Shown piece by piece: positions 33,045 through 41,948 of a stretch of DNA of 64,000 bases. The translations under genes were made by a program, and so were the position numbers. Within the stretch, counting starts at the first letter, position 1. Every line of letters begins with the position of its first letter. The notes below the pieces were generated by a model. The model saw only the letters and a program-made list of their open reading frames with translations. It was not told the origin of the DNA and did no database searches. The DNA is from Piscinibacter caeni (GTDB lineage Bacteria > Pseudomonadota > Gammaproteobacteria > Burkholderiales > Burkholderiaceae_C), in NCBI GenBank assembly GCA_003265685.1, contig KZ836105.1, positions 68,488 to 132,487 of the forward strand, in the 5' to 3' direction.

Positions 33045-34076
33045 ATGAAGACCTACCCCCGTTTGCCCGACCGTGGCGACTTCGTGTTCCAGATGCTGGT
33101 CTCGCCCTACCGCACCACGGGTGCGGCGATGCACGACCTGCGCGGCTTCTACGGCCTGCACCTGTCCAAGACCATGCCCTTCGGCACGCTGCGCGATGCC
33201 GAGGGCCACATGTACACGATGGTCCGCTCGGTCAACTCGCCGACCGGCACGCCGAACCAGACCCGCTTCATCTACCAGAGCACGCGCGTCGACGGCCAGA
33301 CGCTGCGCATGGACAAGGCGAAGATGGCCGCCACCGCGCAGACGCTGATGCCCACGCGCGCGCTCGAGGCCGACACCGCCAGATGGACCAGCCTGCCCGA
33401 CGAGCCCGGCACGCCGTGGCGGCTCGACGCCTCCGGCGAGCACATGCACTGGGTCGAGCAAGGGCTGATGGACGTCCAGGGGCGCAACATCGGCCCGGGC
33501 ATGCAGTGGCTGCTGCCCGGCACCGACTGGGGCACCTTCTACCTGTCGCAGCTCTACGACGTCGCCGGCACCTGCGAAGGCCGGCCGGTCAAGGGCATCG
33601 TCGCCGTCGAGCAGTCGTACATGGCCGAAGGCGGCCAGGTGCATGCCAACAAGTGCCTGATCGTCAACAACCGCAAGCACGTGGTCTGGTGCGCCTTCGC
33701 GACCGTCTACACCGACGGCACGATTGACGCCGGCACCTTCCTGGTCGGCCACGAGAACCTGGGCTTCGCGTTCCTGGCCAACGAGAAGGGCGAGGTGCGG
33801 ACCACCACGGACGTCGAGGCCGAGGTGTCGCGCCAGGACGGCGACCCCTTCATTGACAAGGTCCGGCTGACCGTGGAGGGCCGCGAGGTCTGGGAGTTCA
33901 TTCCCGACCCGAAGGGCCGCATGGTCGATTTCCTCGGCGGCCACGTGCCGACCGCGCAACAGGAAGGCCGCTGGCAGCGGGTCGGCGAGACGCGCACGCC
34001 CGACCATTGGTTCGCCTGGGGCGAAGGCGACCGCCGCAACGGCACGGCGCGCAACGTGCCGGGCAGCGAGAACTGA
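33045..34076 (+). CDS. Conserved 343-aa protein of unknown function, copy 1
   Basis: 343 aa, no cofactor motif or signal peptide. Rich in aromatic and beta-strand-like segments, e.g. VRSVNSPTGTPNQTRFIYQS and KHVVWCAFATVYTDGT, ending with RTPDHWFAWGEGDRRNGTARNVPG. It aligns along its whole length with the protein at 53516, equal in length and both starting MKT(Y/F)PR(L/I)P. A beta-barrel lipocalin-like fold (AttH/CrtC hydratase type) is possible, which would suit hydration of a hydrophobic substrate; this is a guess from composition. Between an epoxide-hydrolase-like gene and an SDR. Confidence 0.7.
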   Translation: MKTYPRLPDRGDFVFQMLVSPYRTTGAAMHDLRGFYGLHLSKTMPFGTLRDAEGHMYTMVRSVNSPTGTPNQTRFIYQSTRVDGQTLRMDKAKMAATAQTLMPTRALEADTARWTSLPDEPGTPWRLDASGEHMHWVEQGLMDVQGRNIGPGMQWLLPGTDWGTFYLSQLYDVAGTCEGRPVKGIVAVEQSYMAEGGQVHANKCLIVNNRKHVVWCAFATVYTDGTIDAGTFLVGHENLGFAFLANEKGEVRTTTDVEAEVSRQDGDPFIDKVRLTVEGREVWEFIPDPKGRMVDFLGGHVPTAQQEGRWQRVGETRTPDHWFAWGEGDRRNGTARNVPGSEN

Positions 34077-34077
34077 C

Positions 34078-34896
34078 GTGGCGGCGATGCAAGCCCACGT
34101 CGGCCGCTTCAAGGGCAAGGTCGCGATCGTCACGGGCGGCGCGTCGGGCATCGGCGAGGCAACCTGCCGGCGCCTGGCCGCCGAGGGCGCCAGCGTCGTC
34201 GTCGCCGACATCGATGCCGACCGCGCAGCCAGCCTGGCCGCCGAGTTGGGCGGCCCGGCCAGCGCGGTGGCCTTCGACGCCGTCGACGTCGCCTCCATCG
34301 AGCGTCTCGTCACGGGCACGATCGAACGATTCGGTCGGCTGGACGTCCTGCACAACAACGCGGCGCTGACGTCGCCGGCGCTGCATGCCAAGGACAGCAA
34401 CGCGATCGACATCGACTTCGACACCTGGGACCTGGTGTTTGCGGCCAACCTGCGCGCTTACCTCGCCGGCTGCAAGTACGCGCTGCCGACGATGATCGCG
34501 CAGGGCGGCGGCGCGATCGTCAACACCGCCTCGACCGGCGCATTCTCGGGTGACATCACGCGCATGGCCTACACCGTATCGAAGGCCGCGATCATCGGCC
34601 TGACGCGCCAGATCGCGACGCACCACGGCAAGCAGGGCGTGCGCTGCAACGCGGTGGCACCGGGGCTGGTGCTGTCGGCCGGCGCACGCGCGACGGTTCC
34701 CGACGTCATCCAGGTGATGCAGCGCCATCTGCTGACGCCCGCGATCGGAGAGCCCGAGGACCTGGCGGCACTGGTGTGTTTCCTGGCCTCCGACGAAGCC
34801 CGCTACATCAACGGCCAGACCTACATCGCCGACGGCGGCATGCTGGCCCACAATCCGGCGATGGCCGACCTCGTCGATCTGGCGGCACGGCGATGA
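34078..34896 (+). CDS. Short-chain dehydrogenase/reductase
   Basis: 272 aa: TGGASGIGEA, ADIDAD after beta-2 (NAD-type), NNAA in the NNAG position, TASTGAFSG and YTVSK. GTG at 34078 is favoured since AGCGAGAAC lies at a suitable distance; an ATG at 34087 would trim three residues. ATGA overlap with the following transporter gene. Confidence 0.87.
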   Translation: MAAMQAHVGRFKGKVAIVTGGASGIGEATCRRLAAEGASVVVADIDADRAASLAAELGGPASAVAFDAVDVASIERLVTGTIERFGRLDVLHNNAALTSPALHAKDSNAIDIDFDTWDLVFAANLRAYLAGCKYALPTMIAQGGGAIVNTASTGAFSGDITRMAYTVSKAAIIGLTRQIATHHGKQGVRCNAVAPGLVLSAGARATVPDVIQVMQRHLLTPAIGEPEDLAALVCFLASDEARYINGQTYIADGGMLAHNPAMADLVDLAARR

Positions 34897-36173
34897 CGGC
34901 GAGCGACGGGACGCAGGAGTTCGCACGCGGCTGGCGCATCGTGCTGCTGGCGCTGGCCGGGGCCGCGACGACTGCCAGCGTGACCATGCTGTACGGATTC
35001 GGCACGCTGGTGCTGCCGCTGCAGCAGGCCTTCGGCTGGAGCCGCGGCGACCTGCAGCTGGCGGTCAGCTTCCTGTCCGCGGGCGTCGTCGTCGCCAGCC
35101 AGCTCGCCGGCTGGCTGAACCACCGCTGGGGCATGCGTCGCGTGACGCTGGTCTCGCTGGTCACGCTCAGCCTGGCGCAGTGGGCGATGACCGCCGTGCA
35201 GGGTTCGATCGGCTGGTTCTACCTGGCCTACTTCCTCGCCGCGATCGCCGGTGCCGGTGTCACCTTCGTCACCTGGACGCAGCTGGTCAGCCAGTGGTTC
35301 GACCGCAAACGGGGGCTCGCACTGGCACTGGTGCTGTGCGGCTCGGGCATTTCGGCGGCGGTGTTGCCCCCCTTGATGAGCTGGGCCATCGAGCGCTGGG
35401 ACTGGCGCGCCGGATTCCTGGTGCTCGGCGCCCTGCCGCTGCTGCTGACCTGGCCGCTCGCGCTGGCCTTCTTCCGCGCCACGCCGGCTGGCACCGCTGC
35501 GCCGGCCGGCGCAAACCCGCCCCTGCAGCCGCGCGCCGCGAGTTCGGACTTCCGAACCACCGTGCGCTCGCGCAAGTTCTGGACCTTGAACCTCGCGTTG
35601 ACGCTGGTCGTGTCAGCCATCGTCGGCATGGTCACCAACACCGTACCGCTGCTGCGCGACATCGGGCTGTCGGCGACGCAGGCCGGCAGCGTGTTCGGCG
35701 CCTTCGGCATCGCGCTGATCGCCGGGCGCATCGTCGTCGGTTACCTCATCGACCGCGTCTGGGCGCCCGGTGTGGCTGCGGTTGCACTGGCGCTGCCCGC
35801 GATCGGCTGCGTGATGCTCTGGAACGCCGACGCGAGCTGGGCGACGGCAGCGCTGGTCGTGGCCGTGTGCCTGGTGGGCGTGGGAACGGGCGCGGAGTTC
35901 GACCTGTCGGCCTACCTCGTGTCGCGGTACTTCGGGCTCGAGCACTACGGTCGCCTGTTCGGCATCCACCTCGGGCTGATCACGGCCGGCAGCATGCTCG
36001 CGCCGTTCATGTTCGCCGCGATGTACAAGGCGAGCGGGGGTTACGCGCCGATGCTCGCCTACGCGGCAGCCTGCTGCGTCATCGGTCCGCTGCTGTTGCT
36101 CACCCTGGGCCGCATGCCCGGGCATGCCGGCGCGGCGGCCGGCATACCGCGGCTCGCCGACTCGGGTGCCTGA
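34893..36173 (+). CDS. MFS transporter, copy 2 of three paralogues
   Basis: 426 aa, about 12 helices. Shares with the carriers at 8695 and 58999 the blocks GTLVLPLQQAFGWSRGDLQL, GLALALVLCGSGI, NTVPLLRDIGLSATQAG, RVWAPGVAAVALALPA and EFDLSAYLVSRYFGLEHYGRLFG. Probable importer of the growth substrate or an acidic intermediate. Last gene of its operon and convergent with the second AraC gene. Confidence 0.88.
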   Translation: MTASDGTQEFARGWRIVLLALAGAATTASVTMLYGFGTLVLPLQQAFGWSRGDLQLAVSFLSAGVVVASQLAGWLNHRWGMRRVTLVSLVTLSLAQWAMTAVQGSIGWFYLAYFLAAIAGAGVTFVTWTQLVSQWFDRKRGLALALVLCGSGISAAVLPPLMSWAIERWDWRAGFLVLGALPLLLTWPLALAFFRATPAGTAAPAGANPPLQPRAASSDFRTTVRSRKFWTLNLALTLVVSAIVGMVTNTVPLLRDIGLSATQAGSVFGAFGIALIAGRIVVGYLIDRVWAPGVAAVALALPAIGCVMLWNADASWATAALVVAVCLVGVGTGAEFDLSAYLVSRYFGLEHYGRLFGIHLGLITAGSMLAPFMFAAMYKASGGYAPMLAYAAACCVIGPLLLLTLGRMPGHAGAAAGIPRLADSGA

Positions 36174-36202
36174 GCCAGCCCCCCGGACGGCGGGCACTGC
36201 AG

Positions 36203-37120
36203 TCAGTGCCTTGTCAGTTCGTCGCTCGCGCGCAGGCCCAGACGTTGGCGGAACTGCACCGGTGTGAGCCCGGTGGCACGGCGGAAAGCATCGCCGAACG
36301 CGGCGGCGCTGCGGAACCCGCTGCGGAAGGCCACCTGCTTGATCAGCAGATGCGGATCGGCCAGCAACACCTTGGCACGCGCAATGTGCGTCGAAGCGAC
36401 GTAGCTGCGCAGTGTCTGGCCGGTGGTGGCCTTGAACATCGTCGACAGTTCGCGCGCGGGCAGGCGGCAGGTGGCCGCCAGCGCGGCGAGCGACAGCGCG
36501 GACGGGTCGCTGCTGCCTTCGATCAGGTCCTTCAGCCGCGCCAGCTGGCGTGCATCGAGTTTGCCCTCGCACGTATCGGCCACGGCGCGGCTGCCCGCGA
36601 AATGCCGATGCAGCTCGAGCGCGAGCATGGTCAGGATGCAACTCGCCTGAAGCGCGCTGCCGAACGACGGCGTCGCGGTCTCTTCGGCGAGCCACTGCAT
36701 GCCGGTGCGCAGGCGGTCGTTGCGCATGTCGACGGTGCTGGCCGGATCGATATCGCCCCAGCGCCAGTCGATGCCGCCCAGCAGGCCGAGCCGGCCAGGC
36801 TCCATCACGCAGACCACCGCGTGGCGGCTGCCCGGACTCCAGCACACCGTCCGCGCGGAGTCGGGCGGCATGACGTTGAGCGCACCGACGGTGCGCTGCT
36901 GGCCGTCGGCGGTCTGCACCAGATAGCGCGCGCGGCCGGGTGTCGGGGGCTCCGCCAGCTCGATCAGGCAATGGGGACCCGACAGCAGGTGGATCTCGCC
37001 CGGCTCGGACCAGTGGATGTCCTGCACGGCCACCTCGTATGCCTCCGCCTGCAGGCGCGCGCCGAACACCTTGCGCGGCGCCAGGGTCTGCATCAGGGGC
37101 TTGAGTTCGACGGTATGCAC
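36203..37120 (-). CDS. AraC-family transcriptional regulator, copy 2
   Basis: 305 aa. C-terminal HTH pair LAALAATCRLPARELSTMFKA and LLIKQVAFRSGFRSAAAFGDAFRRATGLTPVQFRQR, near-identical in layout to the AraC at 30133. GTG at 37120 is the start: AAGGAG lies at 37131-37126 on the coding strand and the resulting length equals the paralogue. A longer frame from 37168 would swallow the operator. The N-terminal domains of the two AraCs share blocks such as GLDWDWADVDP/GIDWRWGDIDP, so they may sense related ligands. Confidence 0.9.
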   Translation of the reverse strand: MHTVELKPLMQTLAPRKVFGARLQAEAYEVAVQDIHWSEPGEIHLLSGPHCLIELAEPPTPGRARYLVQTADGQQRTVGALNVMPPDSARTVCWSPGSRHAVVCVMEPGRLGLLGGIDWRWGDIDPASTVDMRNDRLRTGMQWLAEETATPSFGSALQASCILTMLALELHRHFAGSRAVADTCEGKLDARQLARLKDLIEGSSDPSALSLAALAATCRLPARELSTMFKATTGQTLRSYVASTHIARAKVLLADPHLLIKQVAFRSGFRSAAAFGDAFRRATGLTPVQFRQRLGLRASDELTRH

Positions 37121-37162
37121 TGGGTCTCCTTCATCGGCGCCTCGGACTTTCGTCTCTAAATT

Positions 37163-37185
37163 GAACACTATCAGCTTGATAGTTC
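37163..37185. promoter_or_regulatory. Candidate operator (GAACACT, 9-bp gap, ATAGTTC) before AraC copy 2
   Basis: First arm 37163-37169 is identical to the perfect site at 30084; the second (37179-37185) matches AGTGTTC at five of seven positions. It is 43 bp upstream of the AraC start, so autoregulation is likely if this is the AraC site. Confidence 0.5.
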
Positions 37186-37248
37186 ATATTCGTGTGATCC
37201 CACCCCTTCTGTTGGCATGGGCGGCAGCGCTGGAATCGTGCCGCATAG

Positions 37249-37271
37249 GTACAAACGAGCAAGGTGTGTTC
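37249..37271. promoter_or_regulatory. Weak candidate operator (GTACAAA, 9-bp gap, TGTGTTC)
   Basis: Second arm 37265-37271 matches AGTGTTC at six of seven positions, first arm 37249-37255 at four of seven. Located 77 bp before the small exported-peptide gene. Together with the site at 37163 it puts two copies in the 227-bp divergent region. Confidence 0.35.
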
Positions 37272-37347
37272 ATATTCTGATCCTAGAATTCAATTCAGCA
37301 GGTAGTCGAATCCCTCGGGTTCGACCAGTCAGTCGAAGGGAATTCCA

Positions 37348-37548
37348 ATGAAGGTCGCTTACCGCTTGGTTCAAGTGCTCGCTGCCGTCGCCCTGACCGG
37401 CTCGGCGATGTTCGCCGGGCCGGGGGCAAGTCGGCCGGCCGAGGCGCACCCCCCCCTGTCGCCGGAACCCTCAGCGGCAGCCGAGGCACGCCAGTTCCCC
37501 GGCCATACGGCCTCGTGGGCACAGGTCTTCGGAGCGGCGCGCTGGTGA
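37348..37548 (+). CDS. Small predicted exported peptide
   Basis: 66 aa. Starts MKVAYRLVQVLAAVALTGSAMF, a typical signal peptide with a positively charged n-region and a hydrophobic core, likely cut near GPGAS or at AEA; the remaining 35-40 residues are Pro/Ala/Glu-rich. GAAGGGAA lies 7 nt before the ATG. No similar sequence recognised. Lies downstream of a degenerate operator. Confidence 0.55.
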   Translation: MKVAYRLVQVLAAVALTGSAMFAGPGASRPAEAHPPLSPEPSAAAEARQFPGHTASWAQVFGAARW

Positions 37549-37582
37549 CGGCCGACGCGTGACGGCCCTGGCGGCCCGGGCG

Positions 37583-38755
37583 TCAACCGTTCCCGGCCAG
37601 GCCCCGCGCCCGCCAGCTGCCCGCACTCAAGGTCACGGCCATCAGCCAGAACAGCGCCGGCGCGCCGATCGCCGCGCCTGCCGCTCCGAAGGCCAGCGGC
37701 ATGGCCACCATCGACAGATGCACGCTCATCGACCGTAGCGCGAGTGCCTCGCCCTGGCGCTCCGGCGGTGCCATGTCGTGCACGCTGGCCAGGATGGCGG
37801 GCTGGATGGCGCCAAGCGCCAGGCCGAGCAGTGCAGCTGCCAACAGCATCGCCCAGGCATCCTGCAGCAGCGGGAAGACGCCAAAGACCGCAGCCGTCAG
37901 CAGCAGTGCGGCGGTCATCGTCACGCGGCGGGACAGCCGGTGAGCGATCAGCGGTATGAGCAGGCGCACCGCCATCGACGCCACCGCGTAGGCCGCCAGC
38001 ACGGCGCCGATCGCCGAGGCGCTCAGGCCGCGCTGGTGACCCACGATCGGCAGCGCGAACCCGAACACGTCCCAGCTCGTCGACACCATCCAGTTGATCG
38101 CCAGCAGGTGCCTGAAGGCGGGCACACGCAACAGATCCCAGGCCGGCGGTCGGCGTACCGCGCCGGCCGCCGGCGGGGCCTGCGGCAGATCGCTCGGTAC
38201 GGCTTGGGCGATCAGCAGCGTAGCCGCCGGCAGCAGCGCCAGTGTCGCGAACGCGGCACGAAACCCGACGCTGTCGATCAGCACACCCGCAAGCAGCGGA
38301 CCGAGCAGGTTGGCCACCGCCGGCGCGAGCGCGACCCAGCTGAAGATGCGCATGCGCTCGGTGGCGTCGCGCGCCATGCGGCCGGCGCTGCGCTGCACGG
38401 CGATCATGCCGAAGCCCGACCCGGCCCCGCACAGCGCTGCGGCCACGCACAGCGCCAGGGTGTGCGCGCTGGCGGCGGCGATCAGCGCGCCGCCGAGCGA
38501 CAGACCGGCGGCCACGCGCGCAGGCCGGTGGTAGCCGTAGCGGTCGGCCAGGCGCCCGGCCGGGATGGCGAGCAGCGCCGGCAGCAGCGCGAACAGCGCC
38601 AGCAGCAGACCGACGGTCCAGGCGCCATGCCCGGCCTGCAGCGCCTGCAGCGGCGTCGCCAGGCGCGCGCCCTGCGTGCACGCATGCAGGCCGATCTGGC
38701 ACGCCACCAGCGCAACCAGCGCCGCACCGGGACGACCCGCCTGCGACGCACTCAT
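37583..38755 (-). CDS. MFS transporter (12-helix, drug/sugar-efflux-like)
   Basis: 390 aa with MFS motif A (GRLADRYGYHRPARV) and a second-half equivalent (IPLIAHRLSRRV), GFGMIAVQRSAG and AVANLLGPLLAGVLID (motif C-like). Not closely related to the three paralogous carriers. Begins 1 bp after the EamA gene, in a block of export and stress genes. Confidence 0.83.
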   Translation of the reverse strand: MSASQAGRPGAALVALVACQIGLHACTQGARLATPLQALQAGHGAWTVGLLLALFALLPALLAIPAGRLADRYGYHRPARVAAGLSLGGALIAAASAHTLALCVAAALCGAGSGFGMIAVQRSAGRMARDATERMRIFSWVALAPAVANLLGPLLAGVLIDSVGFRAAFATLALLPAATLLIAQAVPSDLPQAPPAAGAVRRPPAWDLLRVPAFRHLLAINWMVSTSWDVFGFALPIVGHQRGLSASAIGAVLAAYAVASMAVRLLIPLIAHRLSRRVTMTAALLLTAAVFGVFPLLQDAWAMLLAAALLGLALGAIQPAILASVHDMAPPERQGEALALRSMSVHLSMVAMPLAFGAAGAAIGAPALFWLMAVTLSAGSWRARGLAGNG

Positions 38756-38756
38756 T

Positions 38757-39656
38757 TCAAGCCGCCACCGTGGTGGCGGGGACCGGGCGGGACGGCCACA
38801 ACACCGTCGCGATGGCGGCCACGATAAGCACGATGGCCGCCCCGTCCTGCCAGTGCAGCCGTTCGCCGAGCAGCCAGGCGCCCGACAGCAGGCCGAGCAC
38901 CGGGATCAGGCAGATGCTGACGCTTGAGGCCACGGGCGGCAGCGTGCGCGCCAAGCCGAACCAGGCGGGCTGGCAGAAGCCGAAGATCAGCAGCGCGTTG
39001 TAGGCGATGGCTCCGACGACCTTGCCCTCGGGGGCCTTCCAGCGTGGCAGCTCGGTGGCCACCGCGACCACGCCGACCGCGGCGGTGGCGGCCACGGTCA
39101 TCCAGAACGAGATCGCGAGCGTCGGCAGCGGCATCGTCGTGCGGCGCAGTTGCTGCGTGCCGAGCGCCCAGACCGCCGTGACGGCGAGCAGCAACCCCGC
39201 GGCCCACGCTGCTCCCGCCAGGCGCGCGAGTTCGTGCCACAGCAGCAACCCTACCCCCGCAGCCGCGGCGGCGATGCCCAGCGCCTGTCGCGCCGTCACG
39301 CGCTGACCGTACAGCGACAGGCCCCACAGCACCGAGAACACCGGCATCGTGTAGCCGAGGATCGCGGCGCGGCCCGAGCTCAGGTGCGGCAGTGCGAGCA
39401 TCAGGCCCACATGCCAGACCACCATGTTGGTCAGCGCGAGCAGCAGCAGTTCGGGCCAGTGTGCACGCGGCACTCGCAACGGCACGTTCAGCGCCGCCAG
39501 CACGAGCGCGAGGGCCGGCAGGCCGGCCAGCATCGACAGCGCGCGAAACGTCATCGGCGGGTAGACGTCCACCGCGCCCTTCATCACGGGCCAGTTGAAG
39601 CCCCAGAAGAGCGTGAGCAGGACCAGCGCCGTGCCCTGGGTGCGCGTCAGGCGCAC
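38757..39656 (-). CDS. EamA/DMT-family transporter
   Basis: 299 aa with ten hydrophobic helices in two EamA repeats; starts MRLTRTQGTALVLLTLFWGFNWPVMK, as usual for the family, and has the repeat-two GLLSGAWLLGERL signature. GTG at 39656 is preferred as it leaves 4 bp after the upstream gene; GTG at 39680 would add eight residues inside that gene. Metabolite exporter of unknown substrate. Confidence 0.82.
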   Translation of the reverse strand: MRLTRTQGTALVLLTLFWGFNWPVMKGAVDVYPPMTFRALSMLAGLPALALVLAALNVPLRVPRAHWPELLLLALTNMVVWHVGLMLALPHLSSGRAAILGYTMPVFSVLWGLSLYGQRVTARQALGIAAAAAGVGLLLWHELARLAGAAWAAGLLLAVTAVWALGTQQLRRTTMPLPTLAISFWMTVAATAAVGVVAVATELPRWKAPEGKVVGAIAYNALLIFGFCQPAWFGLARTLPPVASSVSICLIPVLGLLSGAWLLGERLHWQDGAAIVLIVAAIATVLWPSRPVPATTVAA

Positions 39657-39660
39657 CGGA

Positions 39661-40737
39661 TCACGCCCCGCCGGACGCACCGGCCAGCGCGGACTCGATG
39701 GCCGCCAGCAGTGCCGGGTCCTCCGGCGTCACGTCGGGATCGAAGCGCGCCAGCACCTGGCCATCGCGGCCGACGAGGAACTTCTCGAAGTTCCAGGTCA
39801 CGTCGCTGGCGTTGGGTGGCAGCAGCTTGTGCTCGGCAAGCGTGCTGCGCAGCGTGGTGCTGCCCGAGGGGCGCGCCTGCGGTATCGCCTCGATCAGCGC
39901 CGCGTACAGAGGGTGGCGCGGCGCGCTGTTGATGCGCAGCTTGCCGAACAGCGGGAAGCTGACCTGGTAGCTGGTGTCGCAGAAGGCCTGGATCTCGGCA
40001 TCGCTGCCGGGCTCCTGCGCGGCGAAGTCGTTGCAAGGAAAGCCGAGCACCTGCAGGCCCCGCTCGTGCTGGCGCCGGTACAGCGACTCCAGACCGCTGT
40101 ACTGCGGCGTCAAGCCGCATTTCGAGGCGACGTTGACGATCAGCAGCACCTGGCCGCGGTACGCGCCCAGGTTGGTGGGCTCGCCGTCGAGGCGGGTCAG
40201 CGGGATGTCGTACAGCGATGCGGCCATGGTCGGGTCCTCGTAGGCTTGCTGCACGTAGGTCATGCGGCCACCGGCCAGCATCAGCGCGCAGAACAGGTTG
40301 AGTTCGACGGTCTCTGCCACCGTGAAGTGGCGTGCGAGCTCGGCGTAGACGGCGTCATCGATCGCCGTGTAATCGGCGGCGAACAGTTCGGCGTAGCGCA
40401 GTGCGGCCCGCTCGGGCCCGCTGAAGCGCTCGCTGCCGGAGGCCAGGCAGGCGAGGTCGGCCTCGGTCACCGCATCGGTCTTGCGCGCCAGCTGGCAGGC
40501 CACGCAGTTCGTGATCGAAGCGATCTTCAGACGCACCAGTTCACGCAGGCGCGCCGGCAGCAGGCCGTGGTGCAGCGCCTCGAGCGTCTGCAGCCAGGCC
40601 TGCGCCGCCGCGGGGCGGTGCGCCCACAGCTGCACCGGCACGCTGGTGCTCAGCATGCCGCTGGCGCGGCCGCGCACGAGCGCGTCGTGCAGCGCGGGCG
40701 GGAAGTCGCGCAGCGGAACGAGCGGCAGGCGCGCCAT
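39661..40737 (-). CDS. Fusion of AhpD/carboxymuconolactone-decarboxylase-like domain and glutathione peroxidase
   Basis: 358 aa. Residues about 1-185: AhpD-like helical domain with SITNCVACQLARKTDAV, i.e. CxxC but Arg in place of the usual proton-relay His. Residues about 190-355: complete thiol glutathione peroxidase, with peroxidatic Cys in NVASKCGLTPQY, LGFPCNDFAAQEPG, and VTWNFEKFLVGRDGQ supplying the Trp/Asn. It would reduce peroxides, with the AhpD-like domain perhaps as built-in reductant donor. The ATG at 40737 starts the AhpD part; no internal start with a ribosome site was noticed between domains. Confidence 0.85.
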   Translation of the reverse strand: MARLPLVPLRDFPPALHDALVRGRASGMLSTSVPVQLWAHRPAAAQAWLQTLEALHHGLLPARLRELVRLKIASITNCVACQLARKTDAVTEADLACLASGSERFSGPERAALRYAELFAADYTAIDDAVYAELARHFTVAETVELNLFCALMLAGGRMTYVQQAYEDPTMAASLYDIPLTRLDGEPTNLGAYRGQVLLIVNVASKCGLTPQYSGLESLYRRQHERGLQVLGFPCNDFAAQEPGSDAEIQAFCDTSYQVSFPLFGKLRINSAPRHPLYAALIEAIPQARPSGSTTLRSTLAEHKLLPPNASDVTWNFEKFLVGRDGQVLARFDPDVTPEDPALLAAIESALAGASGGA

Positions 40738-40775
40738 GCGTGCTTGGCCGGTGTGGTACGGGGTCGGTTCGCGGA

Positions 40776-41948
40776 TCAGCCCAGGCGTTCGATGACCGTC
40801 GCCGTGCCCATGCCGCCGGCGCAGCAGATCGCCTGCAGCCCGTAGCGCGCACCGCGCCGCTCCATCTCGTGCAGCAGCGAGGTCATGATGCGCGCGCCGC
40901 TGGCTCCTAGCGGATGGCCGAGCGCGATCGCACCGCCGTTGACGTTCAGCTTCTCGTGCGCGACGCCGAGCTCGTGCATCCAGACGATCGGCACCGGCGC
41001 GAACGCCTCGTTCACCTCGAACAGCTCGATGTCCGCCAGCGTCAGACCGGCCTTCTGCAGCACGCGGCGCGTCGCCGCGATCGGCCCGGTCAGCATCAGC
41101 GTCGGATCGGAGCCGACCGTCGTGAACGCGCGGATGCGAGCGCGCGGCCGCAGGCGCAGGCGATCGGCGGCCGCGGCCGACGTCAGCAGCAGCACCGCCG
41201 CGCCGTCGGAGATCTGCGACGAGTTGCCGGCGGTGATGCGGCCGTCGGAACGGAAACTCGTCTTCAGCGTCGCCAGCTTCTCGGCCGCGGTGCCGGGGCG
41301 GACGGTCTCGTCGGCCGCGAACAGCGGCGCGTCGCCCTCGATGTTCTTCTCGCGTAGCGCCGCGACCGGCACCGGCGCGATCTCCTTGGCGAACCAGCCG
41401 GCCGCCGCGGCGGCGGCCGCGCGCCGGTGGCTCTCGACCGAGTAGGCATCGAGCTCCGCCCGCGTCAGCTGCCAGCGATCGACCAGGCGCTCGGCGGCTT
41501 CGCCCTGCCCGGTCAGTTCGTAGCGCCCGCTGGCCATCCAGCCGAAGGCCTCGCCGTGCAGATCCCGGTTGCTGCCCATCGGCACGCGGCTCATGTTCTC
41601 GGCGCCGCCGGCGACGACCACGTCGGCCGATCCCGCAGCGATCAGACCCGCGGCCACATGCACTGCGGCCTCGCCCGACCCGCATTTGCGATCGATGGTC
41701 AGGCCCGGAATCGTCTCGGGCCATCCGGCTCCGAGCAGCGAGGTGCGGGCGATGTTCGCCGACTGCTCGCCGATCTGCGTGACGCAGCCGAAGATCACGT
41801 CGTCGACGGCGTCGGGTGCGATGCCGGCGCGCCTGACGAGTTCGCCGATCACGTGCGCGCCGAGGTGGTCGGCACGCACGCCGGCCAGGCTGCCGCGGAA
41901 CTTGCCGACCGGCGTGCGGACGGCGTCGACCAGGTAGACGTCGCTCAC
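40776..41948 (-). CDS. Acetyl-CoA acetyltransferase / 3-ketoacyl-CoA thiolase
   Basis: 390 aa with all thiolase active-site elements: nucleophilic Cys89 in IDRKCGSGEAA, NEAFA, GHPLGASGAR with the His, and the second Cys in ICCAGGMG. It cleaves a 3-ketoacyl-CoA with free CoA. GTG start overlaps the 3-hydroxyacyl-CoA dehydrogenase stop (GTGA), so the last two beta-oxidation steps are encoded together. Confidence 0.92.
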   Translation of the reverse strand: MSDVYLVDAVRTPVGKFRGSLAGVRADHLGAHVIGELVRRAGIAPDAVDDVIFGCVTQIGEQSANIARTSLLGAGWPETIPGLTIDRKCGSGEAAVHVAAGLIAAGSADVVVAGGAENMSRVPMGSNRDLHGEAFGWMASGRYELTGQGEAAERLVDRWQLTRAELDAYSVESHRRAAAAAAAGWFAKEIAPVPVAALREKNIEGDAPLFAADETVRPGTAAEKLATLKTSFRSDGRITAGNSSQISDGAAVLLLTSAAAADRLRLRPRARIRAFTTVGSDPTLMLTGPIAATRRVLQKAGLTLADIELFEVNEAFAPVPIVWMHELGVAHEKLNVNGGAIALGHPLGASGARIMTSLLHEMERRGARYGLQAICCAGGMGTATVIERLG

